64,000 nt of DNA from Endocalyx cinctus (GCA_001600455.1 BCKC01000007.1:2234019-2298018), one strand, 5' to 3'. Shown: positions 1-13,023, counted from the stretch's first letter. Notes: generated by a model from the sequence alone, not told the origin. Numbers and translations: made by a program.

Positions 1-14
1 CAAATTAATCCACG

Positions 15-1688
15 ATGAAATCCAGAACTCTGAATCAACTAATTCTGCCAGTTGTGAGCCTATTGAGTAAGTCATCGTGTAAACCTCGTTAGCTATACTG
101 ACATAAAAGACTTATTTGCTTACTTAACCGTGTTTTATAGGCTTGGCTCTGGCTGATTCGTGTGGAGATGTCACCATCAATTCCGACGCCGATGCCGACG
201 AAGTGAGGAGCTCGTGCACACGTATCAAGAGCTTAGTGATCGGCGCGGAGGCCAGCGGAGATATAAATCTAGATGGCCTCGAGAGTATAGACGGTTCTGT
301 ATCGAACGACGGCAACTCCTCCATCACCAGCTTTTCGAGCGCCTCTCTCTACGAAGTAGGAGGAAACTTCACGCTCCGCAACTTGGGCCAACTGCAGACG
401 GTGGATTTCCCGGAATTGGCATATTTCGGAACGAGGGAGACGGATCCCGCCTCCGGTCTGCTTTACGGCGTCGACGGCGTTCTGATCTTCGAAAACCTCC
501 CGCTCGTGCAGACCGTATATTTGAACCACCTGACCGAAGTCAACGAATTCCACGCCATCGGGCTACCGAGCTGGGTGGAGCCGCATGGCGTGTGGTATGG
601 CAAGAAGGAGCGACAATTTGGCCCGGCAGTGGTTGAAATTCGAGATATCGGCTTGCGGAACTTGGATTATCTCAAATTACTAAATGATTTGGGTCCAAGT
701 AATACGAACATAGGGTCTGTGATAGTCGAAGATGTCCAGTCGCATATCTATATATCGAACAACCACACCGGCAACGTTTCGATAATAGGCAACGGTACCA
801 CCGATGTCGCCATTTCGTCTTACCGTGCCGATCATGTCAGCATCACGAATGTTGGCACGGTGCGTTCTTCTGCTATAATCGGAGATCTGACCATTCGGAA
901 TAGCAGTTCCACGGAACTTTCTATGGGCGGGTTCACGGAGAAGCTGGTGATCGAAGACAGTCCAAACTTTAGGGCATTTGGGAATTTGGATAGCTCCTTC
1001 TTCGCATGGTTCGTGCCGCCTCCTGATTACACTTTCTTTGATCAATCATTCGGTCTAAAGAAGACGATAGCAGGGGGTATTGAATTTTACAACTTGCCTA
1101 GTCTATACCTGCAGCCAAATTCTACTCACCTCACGAATGACAGCAACGTGGACGGCGATGGGCACACCGACTGGTACAACGGTTACTGTACGTATGGTAG
1201 ATGCATGGCCAACCTAACTTCCGTGGTGATGAGTGGGTATATAAGTAATGATTTTTTGTGAGTTTCGAATTCACTCAGCTGCCTTTTTTTTAAAAAAAAA
1301 AAAAAAAACCTCATCCTATGTTGCTTCCTCAGGCTAACTTTTCTCCCTTAACAGTGAAGACTTCCTCTTCGCGTTTTGGAGCAACGCAAGCTCGAAGTCC
1401 TTTTGGAGCGATGATGACAATAAATACAAAATCAGCATCCTAAACCATGGCCGCGTCTGGGACCGTTTCGAAATCAACTCGACGGCGTCAGATTTCGACT
1501 GTGCTCCATTACATAGACTTCGCGATGTAGGTCTCTTCGTAGGGGATTATAGCTGCAACGGAGAGACTGTACCCATCACCCGGGACGCCTGGGCTGCTGC
1601 TTCTGTATCTATCTCGGATTTCGAGAAACTTCCCACAGTCTGGCTTCTATGCATTGTGGGGATTACCTCTCTTTGGTCTTATTTATGA
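15..1688 (+). CDS. Ecm33-like GPI-anchored cell-wall protein (receptor L-domain type)
   Basis: Predicted secreted, GPI-anchored wall or plasma-membrane protein of about 500 residues. Three exons: 15-66, 141-1257 and 1355-1688; phases agree at both junctions (GTAAGT/TAG and GTGAGT/CAG). Splicing the short first exon completes a signal peptide (MKSRTLNQLILPVVSLLSLA, then LADSC). The body shows the repeated short beta-strand and turn pattern of Ecm33/Sps2-like L domains (for example LVIEDSPNF and VSITNVGTV), many N-x-S/T sites, and paired cysteines near the C-terminus. It ends in a hydrophobic tail after a small-residue stretch (DAWAAAS ... VWLLCIVGITSLW), as expected for GPI attachment. In yeasts Ecm33 supports wall integrity; that role here is by family only. 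The second intron contains a T/A homopolymer. Assignment to the superfamily is fairly sure; direct orthology to Ecm33 is not. Confidence 0.72.
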
Positions 1689-3639
1689 GAACTTTATGAT
1701 GGAATTTTTGTGTCTATTAATTATATATAATTATATATAATTATAGCTTAATCAATTAATGTTTGTTCGAATTATGACATATATAATTAATAGCATGGAA
1801 TTATCCGTATTATTTTACCTACTTAATTAGCCTCGCAATTTTTGAATAATTTACTAAGCACACAGAAGGTTCAAATTTACGAGGTCTCCTATTTACTAAA
1901 GCTTTCCTCCAATATCTTTCATGGCGCTTTCAGATTTGTTTTCGTCTAATTGGCCGCCTGCTAGGGGTAAGTACCTACAATAGACTTCCTAATTATGCGG
2001 AGCTTTAGCTCTGCTATTAGAATCAGGAATACGGACCCCATACTCCCCCTCTAGGGAATGTTTTTATAGCCTGGATCCCGAAGGCCTTAGGTATAATCAC
2101 GAAACTCTTGTTCACTTATAATTAAAGTTACATTTAGACGCGAGTGTTGGTATTTTAGCGCGGTATCAATTGTATGTTCTCCTGATTATATTATTGAAAA
2201 ATTCGTGCGACAAGTAATCAGTCAGTTCACGGTGAGGTAGAGCTAACTATGCGGTATTAGTATTGAAAACAACTCTCCCCAAGATATAGTAGACACAATA
2301 TCATCCCAGAGAGATAACTATATCTCCTCATAAGCACTAAATAAATAGATACTTACTTAGGTAGTTAACTACAGTAATAAAGCGAGTACACGTAGTTAAT
2401 ATTTAAGTCGGATTAATAGCCTTAGACAGACTTAAAGTCCCGAAATCTCGATGGCATCTATAACTCCGCGCTCTCGCACCCACTAAACTTCAGTTACACC
2501 CATGATATACCAGCAAGTCCGAAGTATATTCAAACAAACTCAAAATATAAAGTGTCTAGTAATTAAGACTGTGTAAAAACGGTCCTGCCTCAAAGCAGCA
2601 GGTCACTTAGGTTCCAAACCAGAAAATAATTGTGGAGGCGCCAGATTGACTTAGTATGATAGTGTTATAATAGTCTTTGCGCTACCCAAAGCCGACCAAA
2701 ACCCAGCCTTTTAGTCCATTGTCGATCTCAAGGGGTTCAACGTCACTTACCACTTAAACTCACTTAAATGATAACATGGTATCTAACCAGACATTAAGTA
2801 GTGTTCATTTTGCTTGGGGTTCTAGATCACCACCATTGCGTAGTAGTTATCTCGAGGATCAGTTATTTGTCATGTCCCAAGTCTGCAAAAGAAAAGAAAA
2901 GAAGAAGAAAAAAGTGCCACTTCACCATAAAATTTAATCTAGACCGAGCATGGTGTTTCAGCTGTTTCAAAGTGTTTTGATATCTTTTTTTTTTTTTTTT
3001 TCGATCTACTTTTTCTAAATCATTTCCTACGATCTGGTTCTATTGTAGCTGAGACCATCCCATCATCCCATCTTCGTGTACACATAAAAACTAGTAATTA
3101 TCAAAACCACTCCGACTAGCTAAATTCTTGATCAACTGTGTAAGAGAAACGTCTTTCTCCGCGACTAATGAAAAACGATTTACATTTCACCTGCCATTCT
3201 CTTCGGTCACTACCGTTGCTAAAACTTTAGGTCACGTTAACTGCACCGGCATGATAAATCCGCTTCTGTCTAAAATTATAGTTAGGCTCTAGTTTGAGAG
3301 CAATTGGAGATGATGGGGAGATACAGTAGTATGGTGTCCTTGGCTCATTTTAACTGGTCATGCGAATGCAGGTACCGGCCTTACTTTTGATAGGGGTGGT
3401 ATTGTAGAGGGCGAGGAGGAGAAGAGGGGAGGGGTTGTTCACGTGTTTGGTTTAACTACGTTCTGCTCCGTTGCATAGTCCATTATGTCGATATACTGAC
3501 TTGACATAATACCTGAGTATTTTACGTAATGTAACGACATTGCTTATTTGATTTATAGATTCTAATAAACTATCTGGAAGTTATTGCCAGTACTACTGTA
3601 TATTTACCACGATGTTAATTATAACTCTAAATACAATAC
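1689..3639. other. AT-rich intergenic region, no gene seen
   Basis: About 1.95 kb of AT-rich DNA between the GPI-protein gene and the doubtful small gene. It contains (TATAATTA) direct repeats just after the first gene (about 1721-1745), a T-tract at about 2982-3001 and a purine-rich stretch near 3410-3435. No reading frame with splice logic or recognisable protein similarity was found. Confidence 0.6.
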
Positions 3640-4068
3640 TTAACAACTGATATCCATGATAATGGTAGGCATTCTATAGGTTTCCACTGTAGAGACGGGC
3701 ATATCAACCTCAAAAGTGTTATGAGTAACGAGTTCAATTCGACCAATTCAAATGTGACCTCAAAAAATAATTGCGATTCAAAGTAAGTTTTTGTGATTGA
3801 ATTGAATAGAATACTTGAAGTACTTACCCCCTACGATCAATACGATTTCGATGCTATTAGAATAGTAATGGACTAGTTTCTTGGCGGCGTTGAGTCCGCA
3901 GTTAAAGGGATAACATTTGATTGATGCCATGCATGTTCTACCCGTAGCTACCAAATAGCCGGGTTGATCATTGATAGTAGCGCTGTGATCGACTACAACG
4001 GTTACGTAAAGCTGAGACCTGGTTTCGTCGGGGATCTCATCAAGAACATCGAGATAAATAATTAACAT
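3640..4068 (-). CDS. Hypothetical small protein (95 aa), two exons
   Basis: Candidate gene. Exon 1 (4068-3828) encodes a coherent stretch beginning MLIIYLDVLDEIPDETRSQL. It ends at a canonical GTAAGT donor in phase 1. A TACAG acceptor at 3687 restores phase and adds GVETYRMPTIIMDISC before a stop (exon 2, 3686-3640). There is no signal peptide and no family I recognise; two cysteines lie close together (KCYPFNC). The start lies only about 120 bases from the divergent 7TM-RGS start, so they would share a promoter. It could be a chance open frame or the relic of a larger gene. Confidence 0.3.
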
Positions 4069-4190
4069 AGGGATGTAAGTTCATGATTTTCTTTTTTTCC
4101 CTTGGGATGTAGGGCTTTTTTTGCTCCCCGTCCATTCCTTTTATTTCCAAATCTTTTTCCATCGTCTTATTATAGACATCATTCATTACC

Positions 4191-5995
4191 ATGGATATAT
4201 ACACCCTCCCAGTAATTCCGCCGAAGTACGATGCCGTTGGTGTCTTTTACCTCGCCTGGTGCGGCACTTGGACTGGCATAGTAGCGTCTGGCACGATATT
4301 TCTCCTATTCAACCGCCAAAACTTTGTTTTGAGAGTGCGCGGCCTATCGCTATCGCTCGCTTCGATCGCTCTCCTTCACACGTATTGGATCTTAGGCCAG
4401 ATTTCCTACCCGGTCGGCATGTCCGTCCCGACCATCCTGGCTTACGATGTTCAGTACTTTGTTATGGGTATCTGGTTCCCTCTGGGAATCGCGCTCTTCC
4501 ATGCTTCGAATATCCGTTTCTTACACGTCGCTACGCTGCAGAGGCAGTTTTACTCCCGGCCCAAAGATTTTCACATTGGGAGAATGGGTTGCAACGGCGG
4601 CAACACTTCTTGGCTCTGCCGTCTGAGAAATATGAGCTACTCCAGAAAAGCACTCATTCTGATTGGAAGTGGAATGGTTATGCAGGTCGTACTAACGGTT
4701 GGCATGTGGTTCGCGTGCCGCAAATATCATCCAACATTCGGTATTCCAGGCACGGAACTCCATACCACAGATTTATTTCAGCAGTTCGTTGAACTGGGTC
4801 GCGGGTGGGAATGGTGGCCGTCTTTGATGTGGCAGGTTATCTGGACCTGGATTGTAAGCTATCACTCAATATACCTCTTAATCAAGCTTTATGCTCACAT
4901 TCACAGATTGCGCCGATTCTTATTTGGCGATCATGGGATATCAGCGATACTCTTGGGTGGCGGTTCCAGACAATTGCTTGTTGCATTGCAAAGTAAGTAT
5001 AAGTATTTGATCAGCTTTACCAATTTTTCAAACCATGCTGACGATACTTTAGTTTGCCCGCAACTCCTATGTTTCTCATTGCTTCTTATGCCCCTGCTTT
5101 CGCAATGGTCAACATGTACTTTACTCCTAGCCAATGGTAAGTACTATAGAACTCGAGAAATGAATAAAGTGTAGTCAACATCGCTGAAAATTCTAACGAG
5201 ATCTCCAGGATCCACCTCTCCATTATGGTCTTCGAGATCTTAACAATCCTGCTCCCCTGCTACCTCGTAATCCAAAACCAACAAGAAAGCAAGAGAGCGG
5301 CCGACATGAACGATAAATGGGACACGGATTCTCAGGCGACCACGATCCGCAGATCAGCATCGGTAGACTGGTCTTTCGCCGATCCGAACGGCTCTCTCGA
5401 AACCATATCCGAAGACCGCCTCCTGACCATGGCCGCGCTGCAGCACGTGCTGACCGACAACCCGAGACCCCTCCTAGAATTTTCGGCTACTCGGGACTTT
5501 TCGGGCGAGAACATCGCCTTCCTCACGCGTGCGGCGGCCTGGAAATCCGCTTTCCTGGCCATGGATCTAGGGGGGGGTAAGCCGCAGCGGCAGGGTCAGC
5601 TCCACGACACCTTCACGGTCGCGCTTGAGATATACACCGACTTCGTCAGCCCGCGGGACGCCGAGTTTCCGATCAACCTGTCGTCCACGACCCTCAAGCA
5701 ACTCGAGGACGTTTTCGAGGGCCCCGCTCGCATCGTCTGCGGGGAAGCGCACGTCGATACGGCCACGCCGTTCTCCGATATTACCGGCTCGGGCCCCAAT
5801 AACGATAGCGGTTCAGATTCGGAGGGAACCGTGTGCGGTGGGTTTCCTAGCGGAGTTCAGTATACGGGGGAAATCTCGGATGGTTTTGACGCTTCTGTGT
5901 TTGACGACGCGGTCAGTCACGTCAAGTACCTGGTCCTCACCAACACGTGGCCGAAATTTGTCAAGGATGTGAGGAAGAGGAAGGAAATCTCTTGA
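4191..5995 (+). CDS. 7TM protein with C-terminal RGS domain
   Basis: Predicted G-protein signalling regulator of 539 residues that joins a seven-helix membrane domain to an RGS domain, an arrangement known in filamentous fungi (Rgs7-like proteins). RGS domains accelerate GTP hydrolysis by G-alpha subunits. Exons 4191-4853, 4907-4992, 5053-5136 and 5209-5995 keep phase at three GTAAGY donors. Splicing is needed to recover the conserved part of the membrane domain: GWRFQTIACCIANLPATPMF, then the last helix ending near LLPCYLVIQNQ at about residue 300. The RGS region runs from about residue 355 to 530 (LLEFSATRDFSGENIAFL, EIYTDFVSP, then VKYLVLTNTWPKFV), with a low-complexity insertion near 460-500. 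The natural receptor ligand, if any, cannot be inferred. A run of 26 A begins two bases after the stop codon. Confidence 0.85.
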
Positions 5996-5997
5996 AC

Positions 5998-6023
5998 AAA
6001 AAAAAAAAAAAAAAAAAAAAAAA
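5998..6023. repeat. A26 homopolymer just after a stop codon
   Basis: Uninterrupted A run that starts almost immediately after the TGA of the 7TM-RGS gene, in the roughly 400-base space between convergent 3' ends (5996-6392). The rest of that space has no gene. Confidence 0.9.
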
Positions 6024-6392
6024 GACAGAAAAGAAGTAAAAAAAATCACTTTCATTAAAAGTAAAGGTTGATTACCTTATCAGCACTGGAGATCAATTCC
6101 CTCTCGACATTTTCATCTTTCGATCTTCCCGGGAAAGCCAAGTAATTTTATATGTACAGTGTAACACACGCTGGTGTGATGGCAGTGATAATTAGTTAGC
6201 AATATAATTATCAATGGAAGCGAAAACTTACTTCGGGCTTAAATACCACGCACTAGTTAATAGTAATCATAATGGCTGTATAGTTATATAATTTTCACCT
6301 GGCGCGCGGCCCTGCAGTATCGAAGCCTAGTATCCGCGAAAGTCGCAGGATGGCTGTTTTGTGTTATACGAACAATATCTTTACACCAGATT

Positions 6393-7825
6393 CTAAGCCA
6401 ATTCTGCCTCAATTAGACTCTCTTGCCCTAATTCATAACTATAAATTTTCACGATTTTATATCCTGCCCGTTCCAATAGATTGGCCCATTGTGTCTCGGT
6501 ACGTTCCTGGACAGCACCGAGGACCAGCATAAGCTGGTCCATCGACGTCATTGGCCACGCAGGATTCTGATTAGGTATGATAATCTCGTTAAGAAGCAGC
6601 TTCGAATATCCGGCCTTCATGGAGGGCTTAAGCTGCTCCAGAATCTTAACGCAGTCGTCGTCGCTCCAATCATGCAGTACAGAGTGCAGATAATAGGCAC
6701 GAGCATTTTTCACCGGCTGAGGCGTGAAGAAGTCATGAGCAGTCGATTCAAACACGTCGCTAGAAACACCGGAGACCACGTCCGGCCGGTCCTGGAGAAT
6801 GAGTTTTCCGGGGATGGAGGGATGCTTCTCCTTGAGCTCCTGGAGGTCGTGACCCAAACCTCCCCCAACATCAACGAGGAAAACTTCATTCTCGGGCTGA
6901 AATCCGTTAATCAGACGGTCTGAGACAGGATAGAACCCGGGGTCGACCCAAGATGGCTTGCCGGCCCGATAAGCAGCCATATAGTTATTAAAAGTTTGGA
7001 GGTACGGCGGGTTCTGGTCCAGCCAGGCAAAAAATGGCAGATTCGTCTTGTGTGCATCCTGGAATGGCCCATCCGTCAATTTTGTTGGAAGATCGTAGTT
7101 GATGCTCTTAAGATAAGTAGGCAAGTTCCTGAAAGATTTTCCGGCAACATCATACCTAATTAGGTATAAAGGATTAGAACATTGTTCTAAACTCGTTTAC
7201 AAAGCTAGGGAGCTTCAAAGGTAGAAATGCGACAGCATTTTATGTCATAGATTTATATACCTTACTCACGTGTAGACAATACCATCCCGATATCTCGCCT
7301 CGGTAAACGAGGTAGCAAGCGGGGTGGCGACATACAGATCTGCACCGGCCTCTGCGACGATGTTCATGGCGACGAGATGCTTCATGATTCGCGCTTCAGG
7401 TAGTGAAATATCCAATCAGCGATATTGTATTGAATTGAATGACGATGATATGACTCACAGATGAGGATCTCATTCGCTCCACTTTTAGAAGCAAGATCCT
7501 TACTGCTAATGCCATCTTGTCCGCTCTCCTTCAGAAGGTCAAATAGCTTTAAGTCAACTGCAATGCGGCAGTGTGCTGCTCGTGCAGGCTGATATAATCA
7601 GAAACCATTTAAATAAACAACATAATGATGGAAGAGAAGTTAATTACTTACTTCAGCCCATCCCATGCGCTGAATAGCTTCACTCGGAAGCTCAAGATTA
7701 GAGATCAGTGCGTGACTAAGGTTCAAGAGCTTTTCTCGAGCTCCAGGTTCTTTCTCGTCGTATGCAATGCTGGCTGCTTGCATCTGCGAAACGAGAGCAT
7801 CGACGCTTGGTGCTTGGTAAGACAT
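6393..7825 (-). CDS. Plant-type O-methyltransferase (SAM-dependent)
   Basis: Predicted 387-residue O-methyltransferase (Methyltransf_2 family), cytosolic, likely acting on a small aromatic or polyketide hydroxyl; the substrate is unknown. Exons on the minus strand: 7825-7652, 7588-7459, 7393-7270 and 7128-6393, all with GTRAGT donors and consistent phase. The N-terminal dimerisation/winged-helix part carries PARAAHCRIAVDLKLFDLL. The SAM-binding motif VDVGGGLG lies at about residues 229-236, and the catalytic histidine is expected at about 295 (HSVLHDW). Length is normal for the family. It sits tail to tail with the 7TM-RGS gene. No other biosynthetic gene is adjacent; the HR-PKS is 27 kb away, so partnership is speculative. 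Confidence 0.88.
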
Positions 7826-7918
7826 AGTTAATGGATAGGTATTATATGATATTTTAGACCGGAACTTGAAGAGTCTACTGTCTAATGATAACGGTAAGTG
7901 AAGGAGTTACTAGGAGTA

Positions 7919-8010
<92 letters not shown>

Positions 8011-9169
8011 TAGGACAGTTTGGATTTCGATTCAAAGCTAAAGAAATCCATTTATTATAAAATTATTTATAATCACGAAGTGCTTTGATTGCTCTACTAC
8101 CTTGCCAGCTTACTAACTAACATCTCTACACAGTATGCACATTGCAACCAACTACGACCAGGATTCTATATTTTCGTGGCTGTGCAATATTCGGGCAACA
8201 CGGAAACCATCTGCCACCATATCAAGATATAATAACCGTAGCCAAAACGATTGACTTCTAAGATACTTGCTTAGGTAAAATATGTGGCCTCCAGGGCTAG
8301 CTGAGAATTTGGGGGCTGTCGCAGTACGTATTATAATTTAGGTAATTAGGATTTATTATTATCTCACTGTGTAACGTGTTGACAGTTCATATAATATATA
8401 GCCTGTCAGCCCGTCTGCCTGTACGTGACTCTCAATATTACAGTCAGTCACTAATTATTATTCGACAATAAATTCTTTATAATTACTGGATATAGCACGT
8501 TCTTGTCTAATGGGGCAGAAAAGCGTATTCAAGTAGATATATAACCATATTCCAACTACATAATATGATATGGTATATCCAAAGTCCAACGAGGTAAAGA
8601 TTATACGTGGGCTAGATAGCCTTATAATTATGGAGGATTTCTCAGGGCAACTAGAAAAGGAATACGAAGGAATACTTAGTACCGTCACCTTAGTAGTACG
8701 AATATATTCTATTGGTAGAAATTGTTTTTATTTTGGCCCTTAATTACTTCCGACTTTATTTTCGTATCAGTGGGAATAGGCGACCCATCTAACAATTTAA
8801 GTTACCGTAACACTGGATTACGGTTCAAATTAAGTAGCCACCAGTTGGAGAAGTAATTCGCCATTTTGAGCATTGCGAGAGGTGCATTTGATAAGCTGAC
8901 ATACACGCCTCTCCAACTACCGATTGGCGTTTCTTTCGTCTCAGTGACCCTCGTTTCGGGACCGGAGTGAGAATTCAGCTGTATCAAAATTAATAAACCC
9001 GGCCATTCCGGGTTATTCAACTAGACACTTTGGAATGACTCAAGAAAGATCTTGTAGAGTGCTAAAGTTGGTCATATATGATAATATTCCATGATGTTGT
9101 GCAGTTTTCAACTTATTTAGCCAAATTCTAATATTCATTGTTAGTTCGTTTACGATAATTATCGTACTA
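7826..9169. other. Intergenic region, divergent promoters, no gene seen
   Basis: Separates the divergent O-methyltransferase and rhodopsin-like genes. Apart from the microsatellite at 7919-8008 it is AT-rich, without a convincing coding segment. Short open frames on the minus strand near 8458-8688 and 8802-9255 lack splice or family support. Confidence 0.6.
7919..8008. repeat. Compound microsatellite (AT)11(GT)34
   Basis: Perfect AT dinucleotides at 7919-7940 switch to perfect GT dinucleotides at 7941-8008, about 100 bases upstream of the O-methyltransferase start codon. The GT part could adopt Z-DNA and is likely length-polymorphic. Confidence 0.95.
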
Positions 9170-10432
9170 ATGGAAGATCGTGGCCCAGAGCTATTAGTTG
9201 TTATCTGGGTCTTTACGTCTCTTGCCGTCATCACCGTCACGTTGAAGTTGGTCACCAGAGCACATATACTTCATGCCTTAGGCTGGGACGACTTCATCAT
9301 TTTCTTCTCCCTCGTAAGGAGCTACTGAACCATACACCTACGAGGAATTCGCTAATAAATAATAACAAACAGGCACTTATCCTCACTTGTACTTCAATTT
9401 TCACTTACGATGTCCACTTAGGCATGGGAAGAAACGCCGATGATATTCCATCCGATCAACTAAGTTACGCTGTGAAGCTCAATTTTATCGCAAATCCATT
9501 CGGCATACTCGCCTACTCTCTCCCCAACATATCGATTGCCATCCAGATCGACCGTCTATTAGCGCCCAACAAGCTACGATCTTATGCTCTCTATACACTA
9601 GTGGGATTGCAAGTCATTATTTCATCGATATCGATCATCCTACTCTTTTTTCAGTGTACACCCACCAAATATCTCTGGAACCCGACTATACCGGCTACTT
9701 GCTTTCCCGCTGGAACAGTCTCCAAATATTCATACCTCGTTGGAAGTGAGTGAGGTCTCTCTGTTCCTATCTTTAGTTATTCTAGTATTAGAACGTTAAA
9801 TATGTATATCTTTGCAGCCTTTACTACTTTCACAGACATAGTCCTGGGTATCATTCCTATTGCCATTTTCTGGAAACTCCAACTTCCTACAAAGACCAAG
9901 ATTAGCATATGCTTCTTAATGGGCTTTACCCTATTCGCCGCCATCAGTTCTGTTGTAAAGACAACCAAACTGGATTCGCTAGAGAACCTAGCCAACTTTA
10001 CATACGCTACTGTGGATTTGGTCATTTGGGCAATGTAAGTTTTGATATTATATGATATAAAAGTATTTATTGAGTGCGAGTGATCACATTTAATTAACTC
10101 TTTACAGCATCGAGGCCAATGTCATCATCATTGCCGCGTCCGTGCCCACTCTCCGGCCGTTTTTCCACCATGCATTCAAGAAAGAACCCGTCAATGAAGG
10201 GCATTCTTTCTTCAAATCCGGAAAGATATTTAGTTATTTGAAATTCGGTTCTAAAAATAATCTTATACATTCCAAAGATGCCTGGATTTTACAGGATCAA
10301 ATGCCTACCAATCATATCGAGGTAGATGTCGAAATTGGTATCACTCATACTTCACGGGGACCGGAAGAATTAGGACACAATGGCTTATATCTGCATACAG
10401 GCCCTGCTACTTATACGGCACGAGTAAACTGA
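9170..10432 (+). CDS. SAT4-family fungal rhodopsin-like integral membrane protein
   Basis: Predicted 352-residue multi-helix membrane protein of the fungal 'rhodopsin domain' (SAT4) family, whose biochemical role is mostly unknown. Exons 9170-9313, 9373-9745, 9818-10034 and 10108-10432 are in phase, with donors GTAAGG, GTGAGT and GTAAGT. Hallmarks are ALGWDDFIIFFSL after the first helix, a conserved mid-region ISIILLFFQCTPTKYLWNP, and the last helix region IIEANVIIIAASVPTLRPFF. A hydrophilic C-terminal tail of about 80 residues follows. The protein has no retinal-binding lysine context that I can recognise, so the name refers to fold family only. It is divergent from the O-methyltransferase. 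Confidence 0.82.
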
Positions 10433-13023
10433 ATGTGCCTACTGGTAATATTTGGCTTACAATATTGTTCTATCCGGAATTGACCTAGGTTAGGAAGGGA
10501 AGGGGTCGTAGGGGGGGAGAGGACGCTGAATTGTATACTTAACTCCGCAAAACATACTTGTATATAGCACAATTCTAACCATGATAAATCGACTTCGGCA
10601 GTTTTTCGATTTGAAGAGATGTATTATCCACCAATGTGTCAGGGATACCAGACTGGGGCATATAGTTATCGGCGTGGTTACAGCTACCCTCCTAGTAGCC
10701 CAGGTAGAATAGGTCTATATAAGGAGAGGCGGAAGCCTCTCATATAAGATAGGGAGGTTAAGAATTAATATTATATCTGTACATAGCTAATTAGATATAT
10801 CTAGACGCCGTGAGTCGTGATGAGCATTTCTCAGCCTATCGGACAAGCGATCATACTTGTACAAGCACCCAGCCCATAGGCGCGATGCAAGGCATTTCCA
10901 TCTACGCCAAATAAAACAACTGTTACTAAGGAAGACAATCGCTGGGCTGCTATAATTTTGTCCGATCTTTCGCGGGTGTGCGTAAGCTCGGATGAGGATT
11001 CAATCTGCGTGTAAGGTGGTATTCCACTCACGTCAGCAGGCTCATTTCAGCTACCTGTTGTGTAAAGCTGATATATATTATATTTCAGTTTGATGTCACT
11101 GTAACTTTTAGGGGCTAGCGCTGGTTAAAGGGGCAGGGTCGGTAATTTTGATAGGAGAAATTAAGAAATGGGTGAACAATACGACCGATAATTGAACAAA
11201 ATAACAGCGTTACGATTTATCTTTAAGCTTTAGTAGTATCCTTTTTATGATAGAGTACCGCATAATTGACGGTATTTAAGGTCCCATTGTTCCTCTCACA
11301 CCGAACGGCGTTCTATTCAGCGATGCTACCCTTTTGTCTCACGTCGACTCTTACGTCAGCTATGGCTCTGTCGATAGCCCGTCAATATATCTCTTGTGGA
11401 TGTTTGTGAAGACGGCAGTCATGCTCCAGTCTCTGAAGCCCGAAGATCATTATAAAGAAAATATGCTCGTGTCTCACTATGTATTGGAAATCATTGTCAA
11501 CCGTGTGGTTGTTTCCCCGCGGTTCTCCCAAGCTACTAGTCGTAGTAAATAAAACGAACAATGAGCTCAACAGTCCTAGGTTAGTCACCGGCGTAACCGG
11601 TTTTATCATTTTCCCGCATCCGCGTAGCCCTCGCTACGTACCGGCCACCAAGTGCGATATGCGGTACAAACGAAGGCAAAAAAAGTCGCGAATAATTTCT
11701 CCAAATATCGGACATCTCGCCGTCTACCCCTTATATATACGGTCTCGGCCTCGACGCGTCGTCTCTCGATCCCCCGACCGACCCCCCCCCCCCCTTTTCC
11801 CAGCAAAGTTCGAAGAAACTCGCTTCGAGACGTACACGACAAGGCCAAGGTGCGCGGAGCGTCAAAGTCTCGGGGAATTTTCGTCGCGAAGCTTAACTAC
11901 CTAATCCCTCCTACGATATTTATCTCACACCATCGCCCCACGATAATGCCGAAATTTACGGTCTTCGGCCGGCCAAGCAACCAAGCAAGCTCGACTATCG
12001 AGTTGGTGAATTGACGTTTTTCCTTGCCTGACGGCACCGATAAATTGGGGGTTGTTATGATAGGTATTTATGACGGGGGAAATTGGGGTCCCTTACTACA
12101 TTATAGACGGGTTGTTCTCGCGTATCGACGACGTGGTTAAGGATATTAATATTCGCGTGGCTTTCGTCGAGCTCTAACCGGATATGCCGAGCAGACGGTC
12201 TTCGGTATCGGGCTCGAGGTTTGAGTTTGACATCGGGTTTGACCACGTCGCGAAAGCTTTCCGTCGCGTAGTAGAGGCAGGTATCTTGAAAAGGGGTAAA
12301 ATAACCAATGTGGTTACTAAGTTCCGTTCTAGAGATGTGTCGAAGCTATCGAATGAGAAGGAATTGAGTTGGAAGACTGCAGTCGTCGATGTTGCCGGGA
12401 CAGTATCTTAAACAGCGAGAAAAATAAAAGGCACGATCCCCTAACAGCAAAAACAAGCATATAGTCGGTAATTAGGTATAACTACCTATTTTGAATAATC
12501 CTCGCCTCCGCTTCTAATCATAAGTCCTACCAGGCTGCTCATAAGTTATTTGACTATATATTTATAATGCCCCAGCCGTAGTTTACCCTCTGACTAGTCA
12601 TTACTCATCCATAATTATACCGCGACAAACGTACATACATTCATGTTTCAAACCAAGCACATGTATCCAAACTACTTGATACTTACCGTCACCGAGAGTC
12701 ACTTATAGTCACTCACAAGAAGAATCTAGATAAATAGATCCCCCCCGAAACAAGAAAGAAAAAGATTATCGGCCGAGCCCTTTACACTAGAAAAGGAAGA
12801 TTGTTACGAACATTCAAGTGAACGTATAAAAACTAGATAAAAAGAAACTCACATCCCACAATTCCTACATCAAACCTCGGCCATAGTTTTTATATAACTA
12901 CGATTAAAATTTTCTCTTCCCATCAAGCCACTTACTTACATAACTTCCTAATCCGTGCGCCCGCGTCCCTCTTAGCATATTTATCAAGATATCACAAAAT
13001 TAGCGAAGGAACCTAACCTAGTC
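10433..13023. other. Intergenic region, no confident gene
   Basis: About 2.6 kb. The part near 11.3-12.4 kb is visibly richer in CpG than the flanks and has a C12 tract at 11783-11794. It carries several overlapping open frames on both strands (for example 11479-11904 plus and 12184-12411 plus), none with family features or supporting splice sites. The remainder is AT-rich. Confidence 0.55.

Noticed and set aside
12184..12411. Plus-strand 75-codon ATG frame
   Set aside because: Reasonable amino-acid mix but no start context, homology or exon partner; left within the CpG-rich island finding.
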